Shown here in pieces: positions 11,575-24,081 of a stretch of 64,000 nucleotides of DNA (position 1 is its first letter; every line of letters begins with the position of its first letter). Below the pieces are notes generated by a model. The model was not told the DNA's origin. It saw nothing but the letters and a program-made list of their open reading frames with translations, and ran no database searches. The stretch covers positions 2,604,001 through 2,668,000 of the forward strand of contig JBCAML010000002.1 in assembly GCA_038503075.1 (NCBI GenBank), read 5' to 3'. The stretch comes from Gyromitra esculenta. Its lineage: Eukaryota > Ascomycota > Pezizomycetes > Pezizales > Discinaceae. The translations under genes were made by a program, and so were the position numbers.

Positions 11575-14500
11575 TTTGATTGTTTTTTTGGAGGGGTTTT
11601 AAGGTTAACTAAAGATATTATAGTATAGGGTTCTTCGGTATTAGAAACGAATGAATACGCTGAGAAGCGAGGTAGTCGATGCTGCAAAAAAAAAAGGCGA
11701 GTGAAAGAAGCGACTGTGGGTGGTGAGGAAAGGGAAAGAAGAGCCCAATTGACGGAGGGTCACTTGGACTTTATAGGATGTAAAGGGGTGGATAGTATCC
11801 TGCGCGCAGGCGGCAGCATGGGCGTGGGGTGGCAGGGATCACAGGTCCCAAAAGGGGTGTTCAGGGGGGCGTGAGTGGTACTGAAAAGCCAACTTTCTCA
11901 AGGACTGGCGCGATTGCTTTCTGGGTAGGTGTTACTACATTGGGGCATCGAGGGAAATTGCAAGATAGTGATCTCTGTCAAAAATAGCAACGATAACTGC
12001 GTGTTATGGAGAGTTGGGTTTGATATCCTGGTTGGTGGACGGACAGAAATTCGATGCTGCTGCTCAGGTCGCTGCACACACGCCAAGCCGACCGTGAGCC
12101 GTTCTGATCTCCCTTCTGGCGCAGGTACGAGAAAAGATTGCAGGGAAGAGCTCGAGTGGGACCAATGATTGGGCTCACCACTGCACCACCGATGCTAGGG
12201 TACCTGACAAGGCATCTCTCCAGCTACACCCAAGACACCATCGTCAGCGCAAACATCAGCAAGCTGCCAATTGTTGGTCTGGGAAGCAGATACACCAAGA
12301 GAATCTGACAATTGTCCATTTTCATTCCATCGCAGAAGCGAAGCCTTAGCCATATTAGCGAGCTGACTTTTTCAGAATTGAGCCTGGTAAATACCAACTC
12401 CCGCAATATACAGCCGGAGATTCTCCCCCACCAAGCTCTTCCTCTAGCCGCTATGCATAACTAAAACCGTCTTCCCCGGACCCGACCGGGCGTGATCTGC
12501 GCTGTTATACAAAGCGTCATCTCTGACCTAAGAAGCCCTCTGTAAGGAATCTATGTGCCTATCTTGGTAGCAAAACGAAAACTAGAAACGAACATGCTCT
12601 TTCCTGCTTACCCCTTTAGGTTTCAGCCTTATCGATCCAGGCACTAGATGGAAATTGATCGTTCAAACGAACCAAACACAATTCACCTGGAGCCGGTGAA
12701 CAAATACGTTTATCTGCCAGGATTACTTCCTGTAAGTCGTTGTGTTCTGTGGAGCACGACGCTCGGTTGGAGTCGCCATCTCAATCATGATCAACGATTT
12801 CCTAGCGCGGCACGGGAGATTGTGGGAAAATATGTGTCCAGGCATCCCACACAGAAGTGAATAACCGAAATTGCGTTTCGCTATTTGGGCGATATTGCTT
12901 CCAGAAAAAGATTTCGCTTTTTTATTTTTTGCGCGCAACCGATTACTTCAGAGTTAAAGGCTTGTGAATAGAGTGTGCTTTTTTTGGGGGGGGCAATTGC
13001 AACTTTTGGCTTCCTAGCTAGAAGTTAAGTTATCTCGGCCCGTCTAAAACGAACCCCAAATACTTGGAAGGTACATGTATTAATTCGGAGCGAGCCCCGG
13101 ATGATAATCTCCAATATTTCTCCATACTGGGATCACTGACACATGCGAATTATATTAGCTGCTTCAACTTTGTATTTGTTAGCTAACCAAATTATATACC
13201 TTCCGTCTTTCGAACAAGGACATTCGGCACCGTACATCGATAACTCTATTGAGTACTCTTTACATTTTGGTGCGAAATACCTTGTACAAAGATCACGGTC
13301 ATTAGGTTGCTCCATATGAACCTACCGGTAGCGCTTGCTAGCGCTCACTAAGCGATTTGCTATATCACGTTCATAGCATCAAGTAATACCAAACGCATAT
13401 GCCGTATTATCTCGACTATAAAGAACTAGCCTGGATCAGACTCAATTGAAATACTTTAATTGAAATTGCTTCATCTGGTAAGTAAGTATTTGATTAGGAT
13501 AGCAATTACGATGCTGCTTAGCGATCGTTTCTACCAACTTTTCGAGCTTTTCTGAAGGCCGATTTAGAACTGCCTAATCCAGGCCAGTTTTTTATAGCCG
13601 AGATAATACGGTAGATCACATATACTTGCCGGGTCTCAAAACCGGTATTGCCGTTGATAGGGGTTGTCTGGCATATGTATGTGCTAACTACCTGTGTACA
13701 CTTAGAAGAACCGTTCGAGCAGAGGAACAGATAAAGGAGAGGAAATGATCATGCGCCGGATAATCATTTGCTAAATCAACTACACATGATAGTTTATCGA
13801 TAGGTTAAAAGCAGCTTTAATCTTATTTTCGTGTTACACCGCGGATTTTAAGCGCGTATCAATCAATAGCCAACACAGATATGGATGGCTTTTGGCAAAA
13901 GGATTCATGATTATCGGCGGCCGTCTATCTTAATAAACTCTTTCAAGTGAGACCCATCAATATCGAGGTGATTTATTTTTTCTCGAGATGGTTTCCTCCG
14001 GGAATTCGAATAGGGGTCTCGTACGGTAGTGGCCGCGGTCGGATACCGAAAAATGCCGATCAAACTTCATATCCCACGCGGCCTCACTTCAAGGCTATCA
14101 TCTCGGTGAAGCTAGGAGAGTGACCCATGTGGCCCCGTTGTCGATGGCAATTTCAGCGTTTTTCCGAGGGAAAAAGATACCTCCGTCTCAGGATGGTATC
14201 GGGGTAATTAAGGGCGGTGGGGGATAGTGTATAATCACACCCTCAAGATGGTGATAACACCAGCTCTGTAAACGAGTGAAGACATGAGACTATCTTGAAG
14301 AATGAATTGACTTGAATTAGTAATAAATGAGAACTATAGAGCTGGGTTCACACTGGCGCTCTATGGAGAGATAATAATAAGCTAGTAGCTACTATGTAGG
14401 TACCCTATGTAAAGCTTGTTAAATATATATATGGATTACGAGACCAATGGAAATGAATGCTAGCGCCGATTAAACGAAATTAAATAGTAGTTTTCGGTTC

Positions 14501-15158
14501 GGAGGTTTCGTAAGGATATAGCAAGTGGTAGCAGCGCAGTTCTTGTCAGCGTCAGGGAGGAATGCTCTCCGCAATTGAAACGTACGATGTTTTTGCGTCA
14601 GCCTTTTTGATGGACCTGTTCGATATACACACGTAACGGGAACTGGAAGGAAATCATTCTTACTACATATAAGTACATGTATATATTGCTAAACATGCGT
14701 TTAAGGATAATTATGCGAAGGGTTGGGGGAAAATGTAAACTAAGCTTGGTGAGGCAATCCCGACTACAACTTGAGATTTGGTCAGAACACAATAACTCAC
14801 TCAATGTAGATCGGGCTAGGTTCACAACGTTTGCAAGCATCAGATCCTTGGTATGATTGTCCAATCGAAAGTCCTGTTAAGCAAAATTTGGGTAGTGTGA
14901 AATTTATGGGCGATAAGGATTAGATTTGTTGTTGCATCGTAGGAGCGATTTATGAGGTGGGCTGGGTGCGTATGGGATTAGGGCCAAGGACATGAGGAGT
15001 TCTCTCAAGAATCTCAGCTTATGGCTTTGTTTTGTCTTAGGATCTCTCAGCTCTATAAACGCCATACATACATCTGAATACGTTATATCATTTCTGACTT
15101 ATCGCAACTAACTAGCAAAATCGGGATAACACGGAGGTAACAAAAAATGCTTGATACA
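11575..15158. other. Gene-poor tract with promoter and decayed repeat
   Basis: The first 0.4 kb is the probable promoter and 5' UTR of the GPI-protein gene, with a poly-A/T run near 11685 and a GC-richer block at 11770-11870. From about 12.2 to 15.1 kb the sequence is AT-rich and has no supported gene. A 60-codon Cys-containing ORF at 13133-13315 (minus) has no signal peptide or homology I can recognise. The inverted-repeat element at 13402-13611 lies here. Confidence 0.5.
13402..13611. mobile_element. Decayed MITE-like element with 40-bp inverted ends
   Basis: The ends 13402-13441 and 13572-13611 are reverse complements over 40 nt, with 35 identities. All five differences are transitions, as expected from RIP. 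The whole element is 210 bp and has no coding capacity. A target-site duplication is not clear; TA occurs just outside the right end only. Confidence 0.65.
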
Positions 15159-16760
15159 CTATCTTTTTTTCTCATCCCTACTTAACCAACTCAATATACC
15201 ACTGAGGGCTCTTGCAGCCTCTACTCGTTCTTTGGGATTTAAAAGATCCCAGAATAAAGTTTTCTGTATCTTTAGCTTATCCCAACCTTCATCGTTCTGG
15301 AAGAATTCGTGTTCAAAATTTGGCATCTTGCCGGTTTCTAAAAATCTCAGGTATGGTTGCGAAACAGATATATGAGAAATTGAAATGTGATGATGAAGCC
15401 CGGTTAGGAGAAATATCTAATGGCAAGTGTTAGACATAGAATTATTGAATCAAGAGGAACACTCAAACATACATCATCACGCCATTTTTGACTCTTTCCG
15501 ATGGCCCGGAAACGGATCTTCTTCTCAGTTTTGCCTTCAGGTTTGTCCGGCCGAGGTCCCTTTCTTCTATCTTGAGCTATGCTGAGTGCAGCAACGGTTT
15601 CTCGGGCAATCCCTATAACATCATCGGCCGGTGCAGTATCCCCATCATCATCGTCTTCTTTTTGTTTGTCGTCGTCAATGTCCATTTTATCAACGCCTAG
15701 CTCTTCTAGCTCCAGAGCATCTGGTATTCCGCTGGCAACTAATCTTTTCTTCTGTCTTGCGGAAATATAAGCGGCAGAATAAAATTTTGTTTCATGGCGG
15801 ATCTGAACACCCATTACAGGGCCTTCGACAAGGCCGGCGCGAGCTTCAGCAGGCAGTGCTGGGGTAAGATGCACATAATTTGTCAAATGGACCAGAAAGC
15901 GGGATTTTTGGCAAGCGACTTTCGGGGGCGCTCTTGGAGGACTTCACACAACAGCGAGCCTCGATTAGCGAAGCCTCGATTTGCATTTAGAGTTGGGGTT
16001 AGTACTAGACCCGTACTCCATACCCCCAGCAGATCGGCTCGATGAAATTCTTGACTAGTTCCTCTCTGAACTTCTCCGGCATTGAAAACCGTCCAGGCTT
16101 TTCCTTATCATCCTTTTCCTCTTCTGCTTTCCCCTCTTTATTATCGCTAGCCCCAGTCCCAGGCTCCTGCGTTACCTCACTGGCTTTACCCTTCTTTTCA
16201 ACCCCACCTTCCACTTCCTCTTCTGCTTTCCTTTTCCCGGCGCCTAGCTCGGATTTCTCTTCTCCATCGCTTGGGCTTGAAGGAACCTGAGGGGATTCTG
16301 GCTTAGTGGGGTAGTACGGCCTGATTAACTCCATGCTTTGGAAAAATCGATACATATGCCCCAGCTTGATTTGCTTGTTTCGTCTCGCCAAAACGTCGAA
16401 AGCATCATCGTTTGTTATCAATAACTCCTTCATTCGTTCAGAGAACACCTTATCATCATCCGCTGGTAACCAATTCCCCTCGGGTAGCATCTTTTCGATA
16501 GGGACATCATACTCGACAGAAACACCAAGCGTATCTAGGTGGTCGGTAGTCGCATCGGTGGCCTTCTTGATCTTTTGGATATACGAATAGAACGACTTTT
16601 CACCAGCCGGTGGCGTGAAGGACTGTTTGGAAGGATCAAGACTGGAGGTGTATGTGGGGAAGACTTTGGGACCACGAAAGGGAGCTGGGGGTTTAATGGG
16701 AGCAGCATTGGGCTCGCCAGGCCGAGGTTGAGCGACAATGGATGACCAGTTGGAAAACAT
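15159..16760 (-). CDS. Hypothetical fungal protein, three exons, about 487 aa
   Basis: Model on the minus strand: 16760-16024, 15941-15473, 15416-15159. An alternative exon-2 acceptor at 15932 would shorten the protein by three residues. Introns are 82 nt (GTATGG donor, CGCTAATC branch) and 56 nt (GTATGT donor). The start MFSNWSSIVAQPRPGEPN is the first ATG. Residues 1-150 look globular (FYSYIQKIKKATD, MYRFFQSMELIRPYY). Residues 160-235 are a charged Lys/Glu-rich linker. A second globular part follows (LVHLTNYVHLTPALPAE, GPVMGVQIRHETKFYSAAY), then an acidic DDD/EDDDD insert. The last exon gives HHHISISHISVSQPYLRFLE and WDKLKIQKTLFWDLLNP. I do not recognise the family; the composition suggests an intracellular, perhaps nuclear, protein. 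The exon-1/2 junction is the least certain part. Confidence 0.72.
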
Positions 16761-19491
16761 CGTGCTGAAATAACTGGGCGTGTCGGTGGTAAAACAATGG
16801 CAACTGACTGTCTACAATGGAGCGGAAAGGAGGGGATGGGCACTGTAGCTAGGTGAGAGTTAGACGCGACAACTGCGGAGGTGGTGAAGGCCACGTTATT
16901 GTGCAGAAGCACAAGAGTGGATACGTGAATGAAGCTAGCTGCTGCTGGTTGATCTTTTCTGTCTCTTTGGTCGCGCCGCAATGCAGGATTGTGGCATGCA
17001 TTGGTGGGGCAGTAGGCTCATCAACATTCACGCGATACTGCTCGATTGTCGGCAATTATCCTGGACGAGAGTCGATATTAGAAGGATTTTATACTTATAT
17101 CTCTTGCAATACCTTCCAATACTCCACAAATTGCTAATTCGGAGTTCAAAAAATCAGAACGGGCGCGGTATCCGAAGAATTGCGGCAACGTTGAATATTT
17201 CCCCAGCTCGTAGTGGGTTTCGAGTACTTACGGGTGGGGTATCTGTGGCCCGTGCATAGTATGGCGCTAGTACCATACTAGAACGCATGCACCACTTCGG
17301 ATGCTTCCGAAAATACCAAAGAGACACAGCATCAGTTAAGTTTATTGAATTGCTGTATTTATAGCGTATAATTTAAGTTTAATAAATGTTTGGAAGATCA
17401 TCGCCAGCTTATTTTCGCAAACCAATTAATAATGCATATGGTACTGCTTATAAGTAAAATATTATCTACCAATCAAAATTTCCTAGCCTTAGATTTAGAA
17501 ACGGCTGCAATCTTTATTCAGCCTACTAAAATAGGTTCCGTTTATCGAGCTTCATGAAGCCAAGGCTCTAGAGTATAGGATCTGGATTAGGAGAAACACA
17601 TCTTTTCATGAAACGGGCCGCATACAAATCGTATGACGCAGTCAAGATTATTAATGGTACCAAGCTTTCTCGGGGAATAGGATCGTGTTCCACCTTTTAC
17701 ACCTGCATGACTGTTAGCTGCTAGCTATTCTGATATTCAGTATTATTAGCTGACGGTGTAGCTAAGTCGTAAAATTCATGGGTCGGGGATCCGGGAAGGG
17801 AATAACAGAAGTAGAAAGGCCTAGTTTATAGGATAAATATGAGAGACCTCTAGAAAAGAACTCTGCCCCCACTGACGTAAGAATTGATATCTGGATTGAG
17901 GTGATTTTCTTTTGCAAAATCTCGTAGGTATGCAATCGCTTCTTCATTGATCGATCACTGCAGTAGCGGTGGAAGCACGCCATTTTCTTTTCTCCTCTAG
18001 GGCAATGGTTCAAGTTTTGGTGGTAAGAGGTTCTTTTCAAATCACTGGTAAGGAATCGTCACGCCATTGTAAATACCATGCCTGACCTCATAATACCTAT
18101 CTAGAACATACTAATCTTATTATAGATACTAGTTTAAGTTTTGGAAAGAGCCTAAGGTCTCGGGCGACAATTACGCCTCATTGAAGCCGTTTGTTCGTAG
18201 GTGAGTATGTTATTCCGGCTTCTAATCTGTGGGGATCCATGGGACCATATGTACCTTTTGGTTGGAAATATCAACTTTATATACCCGATAAAACTAGGTA
18301 TATGAAATTAAATATTTCTTGTGAGTCATTAAACCTGTTGAGCCCGTGAACACAGGAGATAGTTGGATAATACCAACATAATGGATGGAGACGCATAGTT
18401 TAGGGTTCGGGTCACGTACCCGGGTTTACCACGTAAAGTTTTGAACTCCAATTTCTTGGAATCTACTATGCCTATTAACATTGGGTGAGATTCCATCCAC
18501 ATCATCGCTGGTCACTCGATTAGGAATGTCGATGATAACGTCTCAGCATCGACCACTACGAGCTCGAACAAGTCGCGTGTGTGTACCTTGCAGAATTGCT
18601 TTAGGGTTGTGATCATCACAATGAGGTCTGGGATAAGGCGAGCATTCCGCGAGTTGGTTTTCATACGTTGGGAGCAAACGACCCGCACGTCACATAAGCC
18701 ATCAACGTGGTCATGTTGTTAGGATCCTGGCTTTTCGTTTGGTTGATTGAATTCGATTGGTTCTGGCTATGTTCTTACTAGGTGGTATTTTTCCCATAAA
18801 ATACAAATTAGGTGAAGCCGGGTTAACCTCTCCAACTACGTGGGCCATCCGTCGGCTAAGTTTTGCCTTCTCGTCGTGTCACAGCAGAACACGTCGGTCC
18901 TTGGTATCGGAACCAATACGCAGTAAAACCGAAATGTGCTATTAGTTTTTGATTATAGAGTTATCTTGACGAATCTCATTGGGACTAATAAGTCCACGAC
19001 GTTGGTTTATCGGCGTAAAGAGCATGTCACTTTGTTTTGATGGTAGGTAGCAGAAAATACATCTCTCTAATACGAGACACGGTACTCTTTTGAAAATCGC
19101 GCTCCAATAAACTTAGACCATTGGAGTAACATGGGCAGGTTTTTATGATATGAGCCAACGTATCGACTTGAAAGCTGACAGGGAGTACGCTATTGCTCTA
19201 GAATATAGACTCGTCCCTGCCCACAACAAACGCTCTATCATCACAATCAAGTGGCCGTTTTCGAGTGTTCATAAAAGACAACATTTCATATCCTTCTTTC
19301 CATCCAGAATCGCAGGCCGATTTTCTATCCAACAAAAAACATTTGTTCAATTCCTTTCTATCTATACGGTTGGTCAACTGTTTTTTATTGTTTGTTATCT
19401 CATACAGAACGAGTTTCATGCCTGCATACCTGCATATATCCCCTTGACACATGGCTAAAATGCTCAGTAGTTACAACCAGCCTGCATCATC
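16761..19491. other. AT-rich gene-free tract
   Basis: The first few hundred bases are the probable promoter of the minus-strand gene ending at 16760. The rest is AT-rich, with scattered stops and only short ORFs. No domain or splice-consistent gene was found. Confidence 0.5.
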
Positions 19492-20136
19492 ATGTCTCGC
19501 GAAACCCAGCAACTCCACCGGCATCTTATTGCCAAAGATCGCACGCTTCCATGCGCTCGCTACCGGTCGATGAACCAAATCCTCCCCAATCTATTCCTCG
19601 GCGAGTAAGTTTTGCCATTACCTCGCCTTTTGGTTTTGCGATGAGTATAAACTAAATCTGTTTATAGTTGTAAAGCTATCCTCGACCCCGTTTCGATCGT
19701 AAATAACGGTGTTAGTCACGTGCTCTCGCTCAGATTAAGCCCAGTTCACATAAGATCATTAGTGGGCGTAACGCATTGCCAAATATACATCGATGACTCT
19801 GAGGATCAATGGCTACTTGATGGACTGAACGCTGCGATGGAATTTATTGAAGAAGCAATGGCCATTGGTGGCACAGTGCTAGTACATTGTCAAGAAGGGA
19901 GGAGTCGGAGTGCTTCGGTCGTCATCGCATTTAGTACGTATATAAAAGCAATGGTGATTCTAAGGGAATGCATCCGAACAATAGCTAACACTCTTACGCA
20001 AATGGTAGTGATGAAGCACTTTCAGGCGTCTTATGAAGACGCTTGGTCATATGTCCGAAAACAACGGCCGGTCGCGAGCCCAAATCCAGGGTTCGTGGAA
20101 CAACTAAAAATCTGGGAGTATCGAGGCTACTGGTAG
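19492..20136 (+). CDS. Dual-specificity protein phosphatase
   Basis: Three exons: 19492-19604, 19668-19933, 20009-20136 (168 aa). Introns have GTAAGT and GTACGT donors. The catalytic signature HCQEGRSRSAS (HCxxGxxR) lies near residue 107 and supplies the nucleophilic Cys and phosphate-binding Arg. NQILPNLFLGD at the N-terminus and SYEDAWSYVRKQRPVASPNPGF at the end are the flanking conserved elements of the DSP fold, and IDDSEDQWLLD carries the candidate general-acid Asp. The protein is little more than a bare catalytic domain, so substrate targeting must come from elsewhere. Splicing removes FSTYIKAM-type frame residue and restores AFMMKHFQ. Substrate (phosphoprotein or other) cannot be inferred. 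Confidence 0.88.
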
Positions 20137-21584
20137 TCGGGAACCTCATGAAGATATGCGGGCTTGGGTGATTTGGGAACTTAGCTGGTTAAAGATTCCT
20201 TTAATTTTCACAACAGAACTATCCGCAGGCAATCGTCGAATTAAAAAAACTATCACATGGACACTCTTTTATAAATTTCTTTTGTAAAAATATCCCCTGT
20301 CTTATTACTCAGGATGGCTAGCTTCTGCAGCACTGTAACTAAATTTCTCATTCAAATGTATTCGTATTCTTTCGCCTCCGTGGAGGATGTACCTTCCCTA
20401 TTTTAAAGGGTTGAAGTTCTCAGATCTATGACTTTTTAGTTGTTTTATAAATAACTAGTTCCCCGAATGAAATGAAGGGGAACACACATTGAAATAGTAA
20501 AGATTGCGCTGTTGGGTCTAGTTGCAAACTTTCTCTGACTCAAATTACCTACTATCACATGCACCAACTATTAACACCACCATGAAAGCAATCACAATCA
20601 CCTTCTGTATGTCTGCGTTCTTATTGCTGCATTGTGTTTTCAAGATATATGATTGGTTAAGTTTTGGAGAAGGAGTAAAAACCTAGGTGTTTTGCTAACC
20701 AGTCAAATATTATATGGATCCAATCTCTCTATGTATTCGAGAGATCATATGTAATGCTAAACAGATCCCTCTTTAGTTTTACTTTATCACTCGGGGCTAT
20801 TGCCGACGAAGTTAGCCACTCCCGCTTAGGACAGACGCTATACTTGGCCTTACCTATTGAGGCTCCTCGAGTGACCCTTGGTGATCTTATTGCCGCTTCT
20901 CTAGTAATATAAACAGGCCACTGAAAACCATTTATTAGTTGCCATGGTAGGGTTCGTGAGGAGCATCCGTGGCATGGAAAGAATGTCAACTACCGTATAA
21001 ACTCGGAAATAACGAACGGGACCGGGCTAAGACAGTAGGAAAGTACTGTATAATAACTGGCTGAGGGAACTGAGTAGGTCTCTGTCTGCTGGTTTAACTT
21101 GCGAACACCTTTCCAACTAGGGGGATGTGATATCTTCCTGTTGTCTCGGCCTGGCCCCGTTCGTTACTTCCGAGTTTATACGATATTAATCATCTAATAC
21201 GCGTGAGTATCTCTCAGAGGATAGGGAAAAGGCTTAAAATATCTAGTCTTTGGACTAGAGTACAAAATCTAAAATAATTCCATACCATGCCAACTATACA
21301 AATCGTACTAAGATATCATCCCACAAAGAAACTCCATAACACCTGTCTCCAAATATCCCGGATCGAACCACAAATACATGGATATTGTGGGGCTAGACTA
21401 ATGAGGGAAGTACTCTCTAACCATTGCCCATAATTATAACTCATCAATCCATTACTAAAGCGACTGTACCACACTGGTTTACCCTCTCCCTACTAGTCTT
21501 AAACCATCAAATACATAGTGCAGATGATTGACGGCCCTTAATAAACGATTTGTCAGCTAAAAACAACAACCATTCTCAGATCTA
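20137..21584. other. Intergenic tract with a MITE
   Basis: AT-rich spacer between the phosphatase and the 3' end of the sterol acyltransferase gene. Apart from the 191-bp TA-flanked element at 20993-21183 I see no gene. Confidence 0.55.
20993..21183. mobile_element. 191-bp MITE with TA target site and 48-bp TIRs
   Basis: The terminal arms 20994-21041 and 21135-21182 are reverse complements over 48 nt with seven differences, every one a transition. Both ends read cgtataaactcgga inward. A TA dinucleotide flanks both sides (20991-20992 and 21184-21185), as in Tc1/mariner-type insertions. The element has no ORF, so it is a non-autonomous miniature element that has since decayed, plausibly by RIP. 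Confidence 0.8.
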
Positions 21585-24081
21585 TTAGACAATCGTACCA
21601 ATATAAAGTCCTAGAAATCCGATTGGAAATTAGTGTTCATATTTCTCGTACAATGCTAGAGTAGAAGTACTAACCAATCCAGAACAGTGTATTCCCCAAT
21701 GTTTTTCGATCTTTCATAAACTGCGTTTTCCCAAACTCTGCTAACGGTATTTGAAGCATACTGCTAAACCTGTAGATACGAAAACCCGTGAGTTAAAATC
21801 TTTGAATGAAACTACTGCTTTAAGTGGAGAATTCGGGGGGCAACTAACATCAAATACCCTCTAACCTTCTTGAAAACTGCCCACATAACTAACTCATGGA
21901 AAACTGCTGATAGAAGGAATGTTATCAATGCTGCTGTCTTTTTAGAGACGTGGAGCGAGGAAATGCTGGAATTATAGACGTGGCGACGTAAGAAATTGTG
22001 AACGGGCTTGTTCCAGTCTCGTGCGAACTAGGATATGGTTAATCAAAGATATAAAAGGTGGTTGGAATAAAGAGGTCGCAATCTTACAACGTCCCAGCCC
22101 TGATCTAATATTAGTAGACGCTTTCACATAAGGTAAGGCGAGGGAGAGATGATGACTTACTGTGCTATTCCACCAATCGCCATAAAACCCGCGATCAGCG
22201 AATAGTGTAAGTTCACCCAAAAGGTTTAAGATTAGTTCCCAAATCAGGTACCATGTCATCTAAATAACGCGAGGTTTGTTATTTTTCGGATTCCCCAAGT
22301 TGATGAAATAGGGTATACAGGAAGTTAATTAGACGTACCAGATATTCCACGAGGAATGGGAAAAGAAGATCCATAAATACCCATGGTATTTCTTTGACTC
22401 TGTCTTCAATCGGCCGGTCGCTCATTTCATTCGCTCTCATGACTACGGGCCACATATAGTGTTGAGAAACGATAATCATAATACCCAGGACACCAAATAT
22501 AGCCGTCACTTTCTCGACAACGTAATACCAATTTATCGAGTCCTGCCGGGGGTATGCAAGCTCATATACGACCCTACCGGAAGCAATGATCAGTCATTAT
22601 CACTGACATGAAGCCCTTATAGCATGGGGACATACGTGGGGAAGTGAATGTATTCTAAAAAGTTCCACCAGGTAAGGTTATCCGGGTACTGTATTGGGAT
22701 TCCCCCACTGACCCTCGAAGTCAATTCAGAATCGCAGTTATCAATTTCGACAACCAAATTCTTCTCGAAGTCTTCGAGTTGTTGCATATCCATTTCTTCC
22801 GCATCCGTACTTAGCACCTGGGCTAATCCTACATTACTGAGATTACCTAGACCAACGCCGGAATCAGCCGAGTTGGTGGATGCTGTTCGTCTGTGGTGTT
22901 GGCTTTGTGGATCCGTATTTTCAAGGCTCGATGATAGGATCTGTAGCGAGCGAAGCTGTTGTATTTTTCCCCGCAGGAGATTGCGACGCTTCAAAACCCC
23001 AGAGAGATACCCATTATAAAAAGCGTACGAGTGCTGTTTCATCAACATGGCATGAGCGTGCAGGACTATGTATACCTGGTAAAATTGTTAGTTACTGGGT
23101 CGGCGAAATTCAGCAATAATTTAACTCTTGATTGAATAAACGAAGTGTGGTAACAGACTGTTTGAATCCACGACCACTCTTTGTAGAGCGTATACTCTAT
23201 AATAGCCCACATATATACTCCTTGCCAAAGTGTCTGCAGAACCCACCCTTCTCTGTCCCAATTGATATACCCATTATTGATCGCCTTCTGCAGTGGTACA
23301 CACCATATGCTTGTTCCAAAAAACATTATCGCGTCGACAAGAAGACAGTCGATTAATTTGTTTGGCTGGAACATGATTGAGAGAATATCGATTCCAAATA
23401 TTCTTCCTTCTTTTCGATAGGATGTTGCAGCATCCTTAAGCATTAACATACCAATACTCATCCTAATTAATGTTTATTAGTGATCACGAATTGACGGGCT
23501 GTGAGGGTTATGTTAGTTACCAAAATAATATGTAGAACCCATGAAACTGTGACCCCGAAGCTTCGGGATTCTGGCGGTCAAATGTGGTGAAGCGTTTTGT
23601 AAAGACTAGCTGTTTGTTGAATTAACATTGTGAGCAGGCTTAAAACCACTACTATAGGACCGGAGTGTAACCCTACGTCAGTGAACCTGGCTCGTCGCTT
23701 CTTCTCGTTGACTCCCGCCGAACGTGACTGTGACAGCAACTGTCGTAGGTCATCGTCCATCTTAAGTATATAGCTTCCTTTCCCCCCATTTTTCACCTTT
23801 TCTAAGCGTACTGGAATCGAAGCGGACCTGATAGCTTCGCGGAGCTCCTTCTCGTTCTTTTCGTTGTAGGTCCGGGCTTCTATAGCAGTGTTTTCTGGAA
23901 CCTGGTAGTCACCAAATTTCTCTGGTGGCGACATGATTTCTGGCGTCTGTGTGCCCTGTGGATCGCTGATGGATGTCAAATGACCCAGTAGTCTTTCGGA
24001 TTCGTAGGAGGAAGTGGTGGCAAGTGAATCGCTTGATGACTTCCTCTCATTCTCGCGCAAGTTCTGGGTGCGGTGAGCCAT
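21585..24081 (-). CDS. Sterol O-acyltransferase (ARE1/ARE2, ACAT, MBOAT family)
   Basis: Ten-exon model: 24081-23677, 23609-23521, 23462-23155, 23065-22636, 22573-22339, 22259-22161, 22099-22088, 22027-21849, 21769-21675, 21610-21585; 490 aa. The enzyme esterifies sterols with acyl-CoA at the ER for storage in lipid droplets. Evidence: the ACAT signature FYGDWWN, a MKQHSYAFYNGYLS segment, FARDWNKPVHNFLRRHVY, and the MBOAT active-site His in AVFHELVMW. There are many hydrophobic segments. The N-terminal 110 residues are polar and Ser/Glu-rich, as in yeast ARE proteins. The start is the first true ATG (MAHRTQNLREN); the frame is open further upstream but without ATG. Exon 7 is only 12 nt and encodes Gly-Trp-Asp-Val. 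Length is somewhat short of yeast ARE2, mainly at the N-terminus. Confidence 0.9.
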
